Shown: one piece after another, positions 1 to 8,313 of the stretch
Position numbering within the stretch: the stretch's first letter is position 1
Layout: every line of letters starts with the position of its first letter
Source of the DNA: Massilia timonae CCUG 45783
GTDB taxonomy: Bacteria > Pseudomonadota > Gammaproteobacteria > Burkholderiales > Burkholderiaceae_D
Direction: 5' to 3'
Assembly (NCBI RefSeq): GCF_000315425.1
Contig: NZ_JH992922.1
Coordinates: 257,754-321,753 of the forward strand
Length of the DNA stretch: 64,000 nucleotides
Program-made: the position numbers and the translations under genes
Notes under the pieces: generated by a model
Told to the model about the DNA's origin: nothing
What the model saw: only the letters and a program-made list of their open reading frames with translations
Databases searched by the model: none

Positions 1-4
1 TGGC

Positions 5-2644
5 TTACAGCTTGCCGCGCAGGCCGAGGTAGAAGGTACGGCCGTTCGAGTAGAAGGCGCGCGGCCGGTCCTCGTTTTCGGCGTACATCTTGATGGTCTC
101 GTTGGTGAGGTTCAGCGCATCGAAGGTCAGCGTGAGCTTGTCCGTCAGCTTGACGTTGACCGAGGCCGCCAGCGACGGCATGTCGTCCACGTGCTGGCTG
201 GCGCCGCGGTCCACGCCGGCCTTGTACTTGGAACGCCAGTTGTAGGCCAGGCGCGCCGAGAAGCGCTCGTTTTCGAAGTAACCGGTCACGTTGTAGGTGT
301 TCTTCGACGAGTTGAGCAACTCGCCGCCATCGTCCAGCTCACCGTCGGCATAGGTGTAGTTGACCAGCATGCCGAAGTTGTCCAGGAACGGCTGCTGCCA
401 GCTCAGCTCCACGCCGCGGTTACGTCCGCTGGTGTTGTAGGGCGACGTGATCTGGTATTCGGTGAAGGTCTCACGCTTGTTGTTGTAATAGCTCCCGGTC
501 GACGTGCCCTGGGCCACGATCGAGCGCAGGTCCATGTAGAACAGGCCGGCCGACAGCAGCGCCTTCGGCGCGTAGTACCACTCGGCGCCGATGTCGAAGT
601 TGGTCGAGCGCACCGGATCGAGATTGACGTTGCCGCCGCTGCCGCTCAGCGCGTCGTCGTTGAGCGAGACCGAACCGCCCAGCGCGCTGTAGTCGGGCCG
701 CGCGATGGTCTTGGCCAGCGCGGTGCGAATCGTCAGGTCGGGCGTCAGGTCATATTTCAGGTTGGCGCTCGGCAGGTAGTCGCGGTAGGTGCGCTTGAAC
801 GTGGTCGGGGTGTAGGGACCGAAGGCCGACCCCGTGATCGGCGTCGGGCCGCCCGGCAGGTTGACCACCGTGCGCTGGCGTGTCTCGATGGCGCGCAGGC
901 CGATATTGCCGCTCCAGCCATCGCCGCCGAAGTCGACCATGCCGTACAGCGCCGTCGTCTTCTCGGCCACCTCGAACTCGTTCATCCAGTTATGGCGCAG
1001 CACGTAGTCGAGCAGGCGGTTGCCGGGGATCGCGCCCCAGGCGCCGAGCGCCGCGCCGTCGTACTTGAAGTAAGGGATGCCGCTGTAGCCGCCGATGTCG
1101 CTGCCGAAGTCGCTCGGATACATCTGGCCGCTCCAGGCCGGCTGTGGATTGGTGAAGCCGACCGGGCCGGGACGGGTTTCAAGCGGATGCTCGGCGGTGC
1201 GCTTGTGGTCGGTCCAGCGCGCACCAAAGCGCAGCGACTGGAAGGTCGGGTTGTCGAGGCGCAGCTCGCCGTCGAGCTGGGCGTATTCTTCCTTGTCCAC
1301 CGACTGCGATTCGCCGCCGCCGGCCCAGGCGGTCGAGCCGGGCACGGCGGTGTTGCCGCCGGGGTAGCTCACCGAAGCCGGCGACAGCCCGTTCAAGGCA
1401 TACACCATGCCGCCGTCGACGTTGTTCTGGTAATAGACGTCGTCGCGGTCCCAGCCCACGCCATGGGTCTTGCCGACCTTGCCCGACAGGCTGAAGCGCT
1501 CGCTGACGCGCCACTTGCCGTTGAAGTCGAGATACCACGATTCGCCGCCCGCATCCGGGCGGTAGATATTGTCGACCTCGCCCGCATTGCGGGTGAACTC
1601 GGCGCCCACCAGGGTGTTGTTGCGCACCACCGGATTGATCGGAATCAGGCCCAGGCTGTTGATCGAATTGGCCGGGGCGGCCAGCGAGTTGGTGTTCTGG
1701 TGCGGCGCTTCGAGTTTCGAATAGAAGCCGTTCAGGTCCAGCGTGAGGTCGCGGTTCGGCCGCACCTCGATGTCGAAGGCGCCGCCTTCGCGTTTCTTGG
1801 TCTGCTCGAACAGGGCGGCGCCGATAAAGGTCGGCACGATCACGCCGGCCAGCGCCGGGTTGGCGATGGCCGCCGCGCTGGTCGCGCTGATCGGGGTGTA
1901 GCCCAGGATTTCCTGGCCGTCGCGGCGCACGCTGGCCTTCTCGGAGAAGCCCTGGATCAGGATGCCGGCGGTATTGCTGGCGTTCTTCCAGCTCACCAGG
2001 CCCGACAGGTGCGGCTCGGTCTTGCCGGAGAGGTCGTTGTAGTTGGCCTGCACCGAACCCTCGACCGTCAGCTGCTGCTTGAAGTCGAGCGGACGGCGCG
2101 TGATGACGTTGATGGCGCCCGAGACGCCGCCTTCGACCAGGTCGGCGGTGGGGCTTTTCTGGACCACGATCGAGCCGACCAGCTCGGACGGCAGCAGCGA
2201 GAAACTGCTGGAGCGGCCGACGTTGCCGCCGATCTGGTTCAGCACGAACCAGTCGCCGGTGCTGATCGCATGGCCGTTGAACAGCGTCTGCTGCAGGCTG
2301 GGGCTGGTGCCGCGCAGGCTGACGCGGTCGTTCTCGCCGAAGCCGCCTTCGCCGCCGGCCGACGATTGCGTGTTCACGCCCGGCAGGCGCTGGATCGCGT
2401 CGGCCACGTTTTTATCGGGCATCTTGCCGATGTCCTCGGCGGTCACGACTTCGACCACGGCGTCTGCGTTGCGCTTCTGGCGCAGCGACTGCTCGAGCGC
2501 GGCGCGCACCCCGGTCACCACCACGGTCTGCGGCCCCGCGATGGGCGCCTTCTGTGCCCAGGCCTGTGCCATCGACATCGCCACCCCTGCCACCGCCGCC
2601 GCGATCGCGGTGCGCTGGTACTGCCGTGCCTTCAACTCGTTCAT
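5..2644 (-). CDS. TonB-dependent receptor (TonB-Xanth-Caul type)
   Basis: Outer-membrane active transporter of 879 aa. A signal peptide spans about residues 1-30 and ends in AWA. The plug domain follows: VVVTGVRAALEQSL, then DAVVEVVTAEDIGKMPDKNVADA and LPGVN, which is typical of the TonB-Xanth-Caul subfamily often tied to carbohydrate or oligomer uptake. The C-terminal two thirds is beta-barrel-like and ends in YLGLRGKL rather than the usual terminal Phe. The start at 2644 has a GGAGAG Shine-Dalgarno 6 bases upstream; an in-frame upstream extension lacks a signal peptide and was rejected. No transport partner or substrate enzyme lies next to it, so the substrate is unknown. It diverges from the flavoprotein gene at 2919. 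Confidence 0.92.
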   Translation of the reverse strand: MNELKARQYQRTAIAAAVAGVAMSMAQAWAQKAPIAGPQTVVVTGVRAALEQSLRQKRNADAVVEVVTAEDIGKMPDKNVADAIQRLPGVNTQSSAGGEGGFGENDRVSLRGTSPSLQQTLFNGHAISTGDWFVLNQIGGNVGRSSSFSLLPSELVGSIVVQKSPTADLVEGGVSGAINVITRRPLDFKQQLTVEGSVQANYNDLSGKTEPHLSGLVSWKNASNTAGILIQGFSEKASVRRDGQEILGYTPISATSAAAIANPALAGVIVPTFIGAALFEQTKKREGGAFDIEVRPNRDLTLDLNGFYSKLEAPHQNTNSLAAPANSINSLGLIPINPVVRNNTLVGAEFTRNAGEVDNIYRPDAGGESWYLDFNGKWRVSERFSLSGKVGKTHGVGWDRDDVYYQNNVDGGMVYALNGLSPASVSYPGGNTAVPGSTAWAGGGESQSVDKEEYAQLDGELRLDNPTFQSLRFGARWTDHKRTAEHPLETRPGPVGFTNPQPAWSGQMYPSDFGSDIGGYSGIPYFKYDGAALGAWGAIPGNRLLDYVLRHNWMNEFEVAEKTTALYGMVDFGGDGWSGNIGLRAIETRQRTVVNLPGGPTPITGSAFGPYTPTTFKRTYRDYLPSANLKYDLTPDLTIRTALAKTIARPDYSALGGSVSLNDDALSGSGGNVNLDPVRSTNFDIGAEWYYAPKALLSAGLFYMDLRSIVAQGTSTGSYYNNKRETFTEYQITSPYNTSGRNRGVELSWQQPFLDNFGMLVNYTYADGELDDGGELLNSSKNTYNVTGYFENERFSARLAYNWRSKYKAGVDRGASQHVDDMPSLAASVNVKLTDKLTLTFDALNLTNETIKMYAENEDRPRAFYSNGRTFYLGLRGKL

Positions 2645-2918
2645 GTGCCTCTCCAAAACCAGGTTGGTTGTTCTACACACCCTTGCGGTCGCGACTTCCA
2701 GGACGTTCGGGCGTCTCTTGGTGTTTATGTATGAAACGCATTCTGGCGGCATCCGCGACCCCGGTTTTGTCAAATCTTGCTATCCAATCTGCAATTTTTC
2801 ATCGTGATGACATCTGCACCTGGCAGAGGCCGGAGGCACATGGCGCGATCGTGCTACATCCTTCGCGGCGGCGCGCTAGCATGCAGTGGCGACCATACCG
2901 GCGACGGAGGCCATCATC

Positions 2919-4502
2919 ATGCTGGGCGCGACGAACGGCAGCTCGACTTCGCTCTGGATGGACACCGCCACGGTGCCCGTCTTTCCCCCGCTCGTCGGCG
3001 CGCAGGAAGCCCAGGTGTGCGTGATCGGCGCCGGCATCGCCGGCCTCACCGCCGCCTATCTGCTGGCGTGCGAAGACAAGGACGTGGTGGTCGTCGACGC
3101 GCTCGGCGTCGGCGCCGGCGAGAGCGGCCGCACCAGCGCCCATTTCTTCCCGCCCGACGAGTGGTACCACGGCATCGAGCGCCGCTTCGGCCGCGCCCAG
3201 GCGCGCCTGGTGGCCGGCAGCTATGCCCATGCCCTGCAGATGGTCGAATCCATCGTGCGCAAGGAAGGCATCGCCTGCGAGCTGGAACACCTGGACGGCT
3301 ACCTGGTGGCCGGGGATGCGGGCGGCGGGCCGCGGCTCGAACGCGAATGCGACGCCGCGGTGCGCGCCGGCGTGCAGGCCGAGATGGTCGCCGGCGTGCC
3401 GGGCCTGGGGTTCGAGACCGGCCCCGCCGTGCGCTATCCGGGCCAGGCCCAGTTCCATCCGCTCAGATACCTCGACGGCCTGGCGCGCGCCTTCATCCGG
3501 CGCGGCGGCCGCATCCATGGCGCCAGCCACGCCCACCGCATCCGCGGCGACCACCGGCGCCAGATCGTGTCGCTCGACCGTGGCGAGATCCGGGCGCGGG
3601 ACGTGGTGGTGGCCACGCACACGCCGTTCAACGACCGCGTCGTCATGCACACCAAGCAGGCCGGCTACCGCACCTACGTGATCGGCTTGCGGGTGCCGCA
3701 CGGCGCGCTGCCGCACCTGCTGCTGTGGGACCTGGACGAGCCCTATCACTATGTGCGGCTAGCGCCAGGTGCCGACGGCGACGAGGTGCTGGTCGTGGGC
3801 GGGGCCGACCACAAGACGGGCCAGGACGCGCATCCCGGCCACCGCTACGACGAGCTCGAACGCTGGACCCGCGCGCGCTTCCCGATGGCGCGCGAACTGG
3901 CCTGGCGCTGGTCGGGCGAAGTGATGGAGCCGAGCGACGGCCTGGCCTTCCTGGGCCGCAATCCGATGGACGACGACAACGTCTACCTGATCACGGGCGA
4001 CTCCGGCAACGGCATGACCCACTGCACCATCGGCGCCATGCTGGTGACCGACCTGATCATGGAGCGGCCGAATCCCTGGAGCGCGCTGTACGACCCGGCG
4101 CGTAAACCGGTGCACGGGCTGGGCGAATTCGCCAGCGCACAGGCAAATGTAGCGGCGCGCTACGGCGACTGGCTGCGCGGCGGAGAAGTCGATTCTGTAC
4201 AAGAGATCCCGCCCGGCGAAGGCGCGGTGCTGCGCGACGGTTTGCGCCGGATGGCGGTCTATCGCGATCCCAAAGGCGGCCTGCATGCGCTGTCGGCCAG
4301 GTGCACCCACCTCGGTTGCGCGGTGCACTGGAACGGCGCCGAACGCTCATGGGATTGCCCTTGTCACGCCTCGCGTTTCGATACCGAGGGCAAGGTGCTG
4401 CACGGCCCGGCGCCGACGCCGCTGGCGAAGATCGCGCTGGCGCCCGGCGATGCGCTGCCGCCGCAGGACAGGCGCGGCGGCGCACGGCGCGGCATGCGCT
4501 GA
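2919..4502 (+). CDS. FAD-dependent oxidoreductase fused to a C-terminal Rieske [2Fe-2S] domain
   Basis: Predicted 527-aa protein. The N-terminal part is a D-amino-acid-oxidase-like FAD fold: dinucleotide motif GAGIAG at about 37-42, then VVVVD. The C-terminal domain is Rieske, with CTH at 462-464 and CPCH at 480-483 supplying the two Cys and two His cluster ligands. The family is known as a DAO-Rieske fusion, and its physiological substrate is not established. The ATG at 2919 is chosen because GGAGG ends 8 bases upstream; an in-frame GTG at 2886 is the alternative. It probably passes electrons between the cluster and the flavin in one chain. No signal peptide is visible, so it is likely cytoplasmic. 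Confidence 0.88.
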   Translation: MLGATNGSSTSLWMDTATVPVFPPLVGAQEAQVCVIGAGIAGLTAAYLLACEDKDVVVVDALGVGAGESGRTSAHFFPPDEWYHGIERRFGRAQARLVAGSYAHALQMVESIVRKEGIACELEHLDGYLVAGDAGGGPRLERECDAAVRAGVQAEMVAGVPGLGFETGPAVRYPGQAQFHPLRYLDGLARAFIRRGGRIHGASHAHRIRGDHRRQIVSLDRGEIRARDVVVATHTPFNDRVVMHTKQAGYRTYVIGLRVPHGALPHLLLWDLDEPYHYVRLAPGADGDEVLVVGGADHKTGQDAHPGHRYDELERWTRARFPMARELAWRWSGEVMEPSDGLAFLGRNPMDDDNVYLITGDSGNGMTHCTIGAMLVTDLIMERPNPWSALYDPARKPVHGLGEFASAQANVAARYGDWLRGGEVDSVQEIPPGEGAVLRDGLRRMAVYRDPKGGLHALSARCTHLGCAVHWNGAERSWDCPCHASRFDTEGKVLHGPAPTPLAKIALAPGDALPPQDRRGGARRGMR

Positions 4503-4529
4503 ACGAAAGGAAACGCGCGCCAGAAACGC

Positions 4530-4553
4530 GAACACCGGCGCGAGCCGGTGTTC
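4530..4553. terminator. Hairpin between convergent genes
   Basis: A 10-bp perfect stem with a GCGA tetraloop lies between the stop of the Rieske fusion and the stop of the convergent Thr/Gly-rich gene. There is no clear T tract on either side, so a bidirectional terminator is likely but not certain. Confidence 0.5.
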
Positions 4554-4604
4554 AAGATGGCGGCCGGGGACGCCGCCGTTACTGCTGAAGCGCTATCGGC
4601 TGGA

Positions 4605-5147
4605 TCAGTAGCCGCGGCCGGTGGTGCCGGTGGTGCCCGTCGTACCGGTGGTGCCGGTGGCGCCGGTCGTACCAGTGGTGCCGGTGGCGCCAGTCGTACC
4701 CGTGGTGCCGGTCGAGGTGCCGGTGCGGCCGGTGTCATCCATGGTGCCGGTGGAACCGCTGGTGCCCGTGCCCAGCGAACCGCTCGAACCGCTGGTCGTG
4801 CCGGTGGTGCCGGTCGACCCCGTGGTGCCGGTCGTGCCGGTGGTGCCCGTCGTGCCGCTCGTGCCCGAGGTGCCGCTGCTGGTGCCGGTTTTGCTGCGGC
4901 GGTCGCGGTCGCGCTGGTGTTGCGGATCGGTGCTCTGCATGCTGCCGGTCGCGCCGGTCGACGAGCTGCCGCTGGTTTGGTCGCGCATGCTGCCGGTCTG
5001 GCTGCTGGTGCTGCTGCCGATCTGGCCCGACTGGCCGGTGCTGGTCGAGCCGGTGGTGCTGGTCTGGGCGTTGACCGCAGTGGCGCCGAACATGGCGGCG
5101 GCAACCGAAGCACCGAGCATTCCTTTGAGTAGCGTATTCATTTTCAT
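4605..5147 (-). CDS. Secreted Thr/Gly/Ser-rich repeat protein
   Basis: Hypothetical 180-aa protein. The start at 5147 is preceded by GAGGAG and opens a signal peptide ([21 protein letters not shown], cleavage near VNAQ). The mature part is almost wholly Thr, Gly and Ser: a Ser/Gln-rich stretch, a charged island ([11 protein letters not shown]), then many TGT/TGA-type three-residue repeats ending RGY. The DNA is a short GC-rich tandem array, so copy number is likely to vary by slippage. It resembles low-complexity envelope or stress proteins seen in Massilia relatives. No enzymatic motif is present and no function is claimed. A stretch of 183 bases upstream holds its promoter region. Confidence 0.7.
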   Translation of the reverse strand: MKMNTLLKGMLGASVAAAMFGATAVNAQTSTTGSTSTGQSGQIGSSTSSQTGSMRDQTSGSSSTGATGSMQSTDPQHQRDRDRRSKTGTSSGTSGTSGTTGTTGTTGTTGSTGTTGTTSGSSGSLGTGTSGSTGTMDDTGRTGTSTGTTGTTGATGTTGTTGATGTTGTTGTTGTTGRGY

Positions 5148-5330
5148 GGTGTTCTCCTCAATGTCACAATGTATCTGGGGGCGGTACCGGACGCATACGC
5201 AAGAGTTGGTAACGATTTGCGCCAGGTGAGGAGCCCAGTGTAGGGACATGCTACGGATGGGAGCGCACGGTAGCCGCTCGGAAATACATCATCGTCTTTT
5301 AATTTCCACTATCTTGCGCCCATCTTTCGC

Positions 5331-6557
5331 CTACTGCAGAGCTTCCAGTGCAGCTTGCGCAGAGAGTGTCCCGAGTTGCGTGTACAGCGGCAGCACCACG
5401 CTGCGGTCGTCCGGATAGACCCGGTTCGACAGGAAGACATACAAACTTTGTGACTGTGGATCGACCCACAGGATGCAGCCGGTGAATCCTGTATGGCCAT
5501 AGCTGCCGATCGGATAGACATTGCCGCGCGGACGCTTGGCATAGGGCGAGTCGATGTCCATGCCCATCCCCCGCAGCGCCGCGATGCCGGACGGCGACTG
5601 CACCGTCGTCAGCAGGCGGACGCTTTCCGGCTGCAATATGCGCACGCCATCGAGTGCTCCATTGCCCAACAGCATGCGACCGAAGCGGGCGACGTCGCCG
5701 ACGGTCGAGAACACGCCGGCCGAGCCGCCCACGCCGCCCATGCGCCGCACGGTCGGATCGTGCACCACGCCCTGCAGCGGCGCGCCCGGCGCCAGGTCGC
5801 CGTGCGCCGTGGGCAGCTGCGCCGCCTCGCTGGCGCCGCGCTGGGTCGGCGCGATGCGCGCCGCCGGCATGCGTTCCAGTGGGCGGTAGCCGGTGTCAAG
5901 CATGCCCAGCGGTGCGAAGATGCGTTCCTGGGCGAAGCGGTCGAGCGACACGCCCGCCGTGCGCTCGACCAGCAGGCCAAGCAGGATGTAGTTGATGTCC
6001 GAGTAGCGGAAGAAACTGCCCGGCGGATGGGTCACCGACTGCGCGCAGGCCAGGGACAGCGCTGCCGTCTTGCCCTGCCACGCCGGTTTCGCCGGCAAGC
6101 CCGACGCCAGGCCCGACACATGCGTCAACAGGTGGCGGATCGTGATCGCTTCCTTGCCACCGCCGGTACATTCCGGAAAATAATTTGTGAGCGGAGCCTC
6201 GAGATCGATCTTGCCCTCCTCGGCCAGCATCAGCACCGATGGCGCCGTCACCAGCACCTTGCTCAGCGAGGCGGCATCGAAGACGGTCGCGGGCGTCACG
6301 GCGGCGGCGTCCTCTTCATAGCTGAGCCGTCCATAGCCGCGCTCGTAGGTGGCGGCGCCGCGTTCGAGGTGGTACACCGCGCCCGGCAGCTTGCGGGCGG
6401 CGATCGCGGCATCGATGGCGTGATCGATCGCGGTCACGCGTTGCGGATTGAATCGGGATTCGGCGCTCATGGAAGTCGGCAGGTGGACACAGCCGGCGAG
6501 CAGCATGACGGCAGGAAAGATCGCAACACGCATGCGAAAAAAGTGTTTTGGCATCAT
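5331..6557 (-). CDS. Serine hydrolase, beta-lactamase/CubicO family lipoprotein
   Basis: Predicted 408-aa class C beta-lactamase-like hydrolase. The lipobox LLAGC places the lipidated Cys at 23. The catalytic SLSK tetrad is at 97-100, the Tyr motif YSD at 185-187, and an HTG motif in SYGHTGFTG serves as the KTG equivalent. Such enzymes act as esterases, D-aminopeptidases or PBP4-like proteins; the substrate cannot be read from sequence. It is probably anchored in the periplasm. No Shine-Dalgarno is visible before the ATG at 6557; instead a -10-like TAGTAT lies six bases upstream on the minus strand. It is divergent from the LLM oxidoreductase gene. Confidence 0.85.
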   Translation of the reverse strand: MMPKHFFRMRVAIFPAVMLLAGCVHLPTSMSAESRFNPQRVTAIDHAIDAAIAARKLPGAVYHLERGAATYERGYGRLSYEEDAAAVTPATVFDAASLSKVLVTAPSVLMLAEEGKIDLEAPLTNYFPECTGGGKEAITIRHLLTHVSGLASGLPAKPAWQGKTAALSLACAQSVTHPPGSFFRYSDINYILLGLLVERTAGVSLDRFAQERIFAPLGMLDTGYRPLERMPAARIAPTQRGASEAAQLPTAHGDLAPGAPLQGVVHDPTVRRMGGVGGSAGVFSTVGDVARFGRMLLGNGALDGVRILQPESVRLLTTVQSPSGIAALRGMGMDIDSPYAKRPRGNVYPIGSYGHTGFTGCILWVDPQSQSLYVFLSNRVYPDDRSVVLPLYTQLGTLSAQAALEALQ

Positions 6558-6563
6558 GAAGAA

Positions 6564-6569
6564 ATACTA
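6564..6569 (-). promoter_or_regulatory. -10-like hexamer 6 nt before the start codon
   Basis: TAGTAT on the minus strand ends six bases before the ATG of the serine hydrolase, which has no Shine-Dalgarno. This spacing would place transcription start at the ATG. Inference only; no clear -35 was found. Confidence 0.3.
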
Positions 6570-6628
6570 ACCCAAGTGGCGGCCCCGGCATTTTTGGGTG
6601 GCCGCGCACGCGCTTTTTCGCATCGGCG

Positions 6629-6634
6629 TATCAT
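6629..6634 (+). promoter_or_regulatory. -10-like hexamer 6 nt before the start codon
   Basis: TATCAT ends six bases before the ATG of the LLM oxidoreductase. It sits in a 13-base string (ATCGGCGTATCAT) that recurs at 12533-12545 upstream of mepK. No Shine-Dalgarno is present, so a leaderless transcript is possible. Confidence 0.35.
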
Positions 6635-6640
6635 GGATCC

Positions 6641-7627
6641 ATGATTCCTTTTTCGATACTCGACCTCTCGCCGATCGCTGAAGGCAGCGATGCGGCCACC
6701 TCGTTCCAACGCTCGCTCGACCTTGCCCAACATGGCGAGCGCTGGGGTTACAACCGCTTCTGGCTGGCCGAGCACCACGGCATGCCGGGCATTGCCAGCG
6801 CCGCGACCGCGGTGCTGATCGGCCACGTGGCGGCCGGCACTTCGCGCATCCGCGTGGGCGCCGGCGGCATCATGCTGCCCAACCATTCGCCGCTGGTGAT
6901 CGCCGAACAGTTCGGCACGCTCGAGGCGCTGCATCCGGGCCGGATCGACCTCGGCCTCGGCCGCGCGCCAGGCTCGGACCACACCACGGCGCGCGCCCTG
7001 CGCCGCAACCTGGCGTCGGATGCCGACGAATTCCCGCAAGACGTCGTGGAGCTGATGGATTATTTCGCCGGCTCGACCCGCCGTCCGGTGCAGGCCGTGC
7101 CCGGCGCCGGCCTGGACGTGCCGGTGTGGATCCTCGGTTCCAGCCTGTTCGGCGCCCAATTGGCGGCGCACCTCGGCCTGCCGTATGCGTTTGCCTCGCA
7201 CTTCGCGCCGCAGATGATGATGCAGGCGATCGACATGTACCGCAGCAACTTCCGCCCGTCGGAACAGCTCGACAAGCCGTACATCATGCTGGGCTTTAAC
7301 GTGTTCGCCGCGGACACCGACGAAGAAGCGCACTTCCTGGCGACCTCGATGCAGCAGGCCTTCGTCAACTTGCGCACCGGCCGCCCGACCAAGCTCAAGC
7401 CGCCGGTGAGCGGCTACCTGGAAGCGCTCGACCTGCCCGAACGCATGATGCTCGACAGCGTGCTGTCGTGCTCGGCAATCGGCTCGCGCGTGACGGTGGC
7501 TCACCAGCTGCGCGCCTTCATCGAGAAGACCAAGCCGGACGAGCTGATGATCACCTCACAGATCTACGATCACGCGGCGCGCCTGCGCGCCTACGAGATC
7601 ACGGCGGATATCCAGCGCGCCGGTTGA
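6641..7627 (+). CDS. LLM class flavin-dependent oxidoreductase (luciferase-like)
   Basis: Predicted 328-aa FMN-dependent monooxygenase of the bacterial-luciferase-like superfamily. The N-terminus ([10 protein letters not shown]), [36 protein letters not shown] cut short here, and [10 protein letters not shown] are hallmark segments of the YhbW-like subgroup. The TIM-barrel fold uses reduced flavin from a separate reductase, which is not encoded nearby. The length is normal for the family. It is single-gene, divergent from the serine hydrolase and convergent with the YecD-like hydrolase 16 bases beyond its stop. The substrate is unknown. Confidence 0.9.
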   Translation: MIPFSILDLSPIAEGSDAATSFQRSLDLAQHGERWGYNRFWLAEHHGMPGIASAATAVLIGHVAAGTSRIRVGAGGIMLPNHSPLVIAEQFGTLEALHPGRIDLGLGRAPGSDHTTARALRRNLASDADEFPQDVVELMDYFAGSTRRPVQAVPGAGLDVPVWILGSSLFGAQLAAHLGLPYAFASHFAPQMMMQAIDMYRSNFRPSEQLDKPYIMLGFNVFAADTDEEAHFLATSMQQAFVNLRTGRPTKLKPPVSGYLEALDLPERMMLDSVLSCSAIGSRVTVAHQLRAFIEKTKPDELMITSQIYDHAARLRAYEITADIQRAG

Positions 7628-7643
7628 TGTCCATCGGCCGGCG

Positions 7644-8237
7644 TCACGCGGCGCCGGTCCCCGCCTGCAGCACGTCGATCAGGGTGCGCGTCGAACGCAC
7701 CCTCCCCATTTTCGGGAAAATGTTCTCGCACGCGAAACGGTGAGCATCGGCATCGAAGCTGCTCATCGCATCCTCGGCGAACACCAGCTTGAAGCCGAAG
7801 TCATAGGCCGCGCGCGCGGTCGACTCGACGCCGAAATTGGTGGCGATGCCGCCCATGATGAGCGTGTCGATGCCGCGCCGCCGCAGCTGCTGCTCGAGTT
7901 CGGTGCCATAGAAGGCGCCCCACTGGCGCTTGACGATGACGAGGTCTTGCGCCTCGACGCCGGCCTCCGGCGCCAGCCACGACGCGTCGGGCGGCGCCGC
8001 CGGCGCGCCCTGCGGACGCAGTGGCGCATCGGCCGGCGCTTGCGGCAATTCGTTCAGCAGCACGTGCACGTAGATGACCAGGCCGCCGCGTTCGCGCATC
8101 TCTTGCGCCAGCAGCACGCAGTTGCCGACCACGTTTTCCGCACTGTGCGGCGCGAGATCGTGCTTGACGTTGCTGTTCTGAAGATCGATGAGGACCAGCG
8201 CGGTATGCGCCGGGTCCAGGGTGAGTTGTTGGTCCAT
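7644..8237 (-). CDS. yecD: Isochorismatase-superfamily hydrolase, YecD-like
   Basis: Predicted 197-aa cytoplasmic hydrolase. It closely follows the E. coli YecD pattern: LIDLQN near the N-terminus, VKRQWGAFYGTELE, then GIATNFGVESTAR. The position of the usual catalytic Cys (TxxCV) is Gly (TNFGV), as in true isochorismatases, so a covalent Cys mechanism is not expected; the Asp in DLQN and the Lys before RQWGAF remain. The second Met (8237) is chosen because GGAGGA lies 6 bases upstream of it, whereas the first Met abuts that site. The substrate is unknown. It is transcribed alone. Confidence 0.85.
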   Translation of the reverse strand: MDQQLTLDPAHTALVLIDLQNSNVKHDLAPHSAENVVGNCVLLAQEMRERGGLVIYVHVLLNELPQAPADAPLRPQGAPAAPPDASWLAPEAGVEAQDLVIVKRQWGAFYGTELEQQLRRRGIDTLIMGGIATNFGVESTARAAYDFGFKLVFAEDAMSSFDADAHRFACENIFPKMGRVRSTRTLIDVLQAGTGAA

Positions 8238-8313
8238 GAGCATTCCTCCTGCCCATAGTGTCCCCGAAACCCGGCATGCCCGGCGCACAGGCCGGGCACA
8301 AACCAAGACAACA

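Noticed and set aside
191..2734. 847-residue open frame antisense to the TonB receptor
   Set aside because: Arg/Ala/Val/Gly-rich composition typical of the complementary frame of GC-rich genes; no domain, and the opposite strand has a complete receptor.
4605..4900. CRISPR-like array in the regular repeat region
   Set aside because: Repeats are contiguous short units inside a coding frame, with no unique spacers and no cas genes.
4548..5229. Plus-strand Gly/Val/Pro-rich frames through the repeat region
   Set aside because: They are translations of the tandem repeat on the wrong strand; the minus-strand frame has the signal peptide and Shine-Dalgarno.
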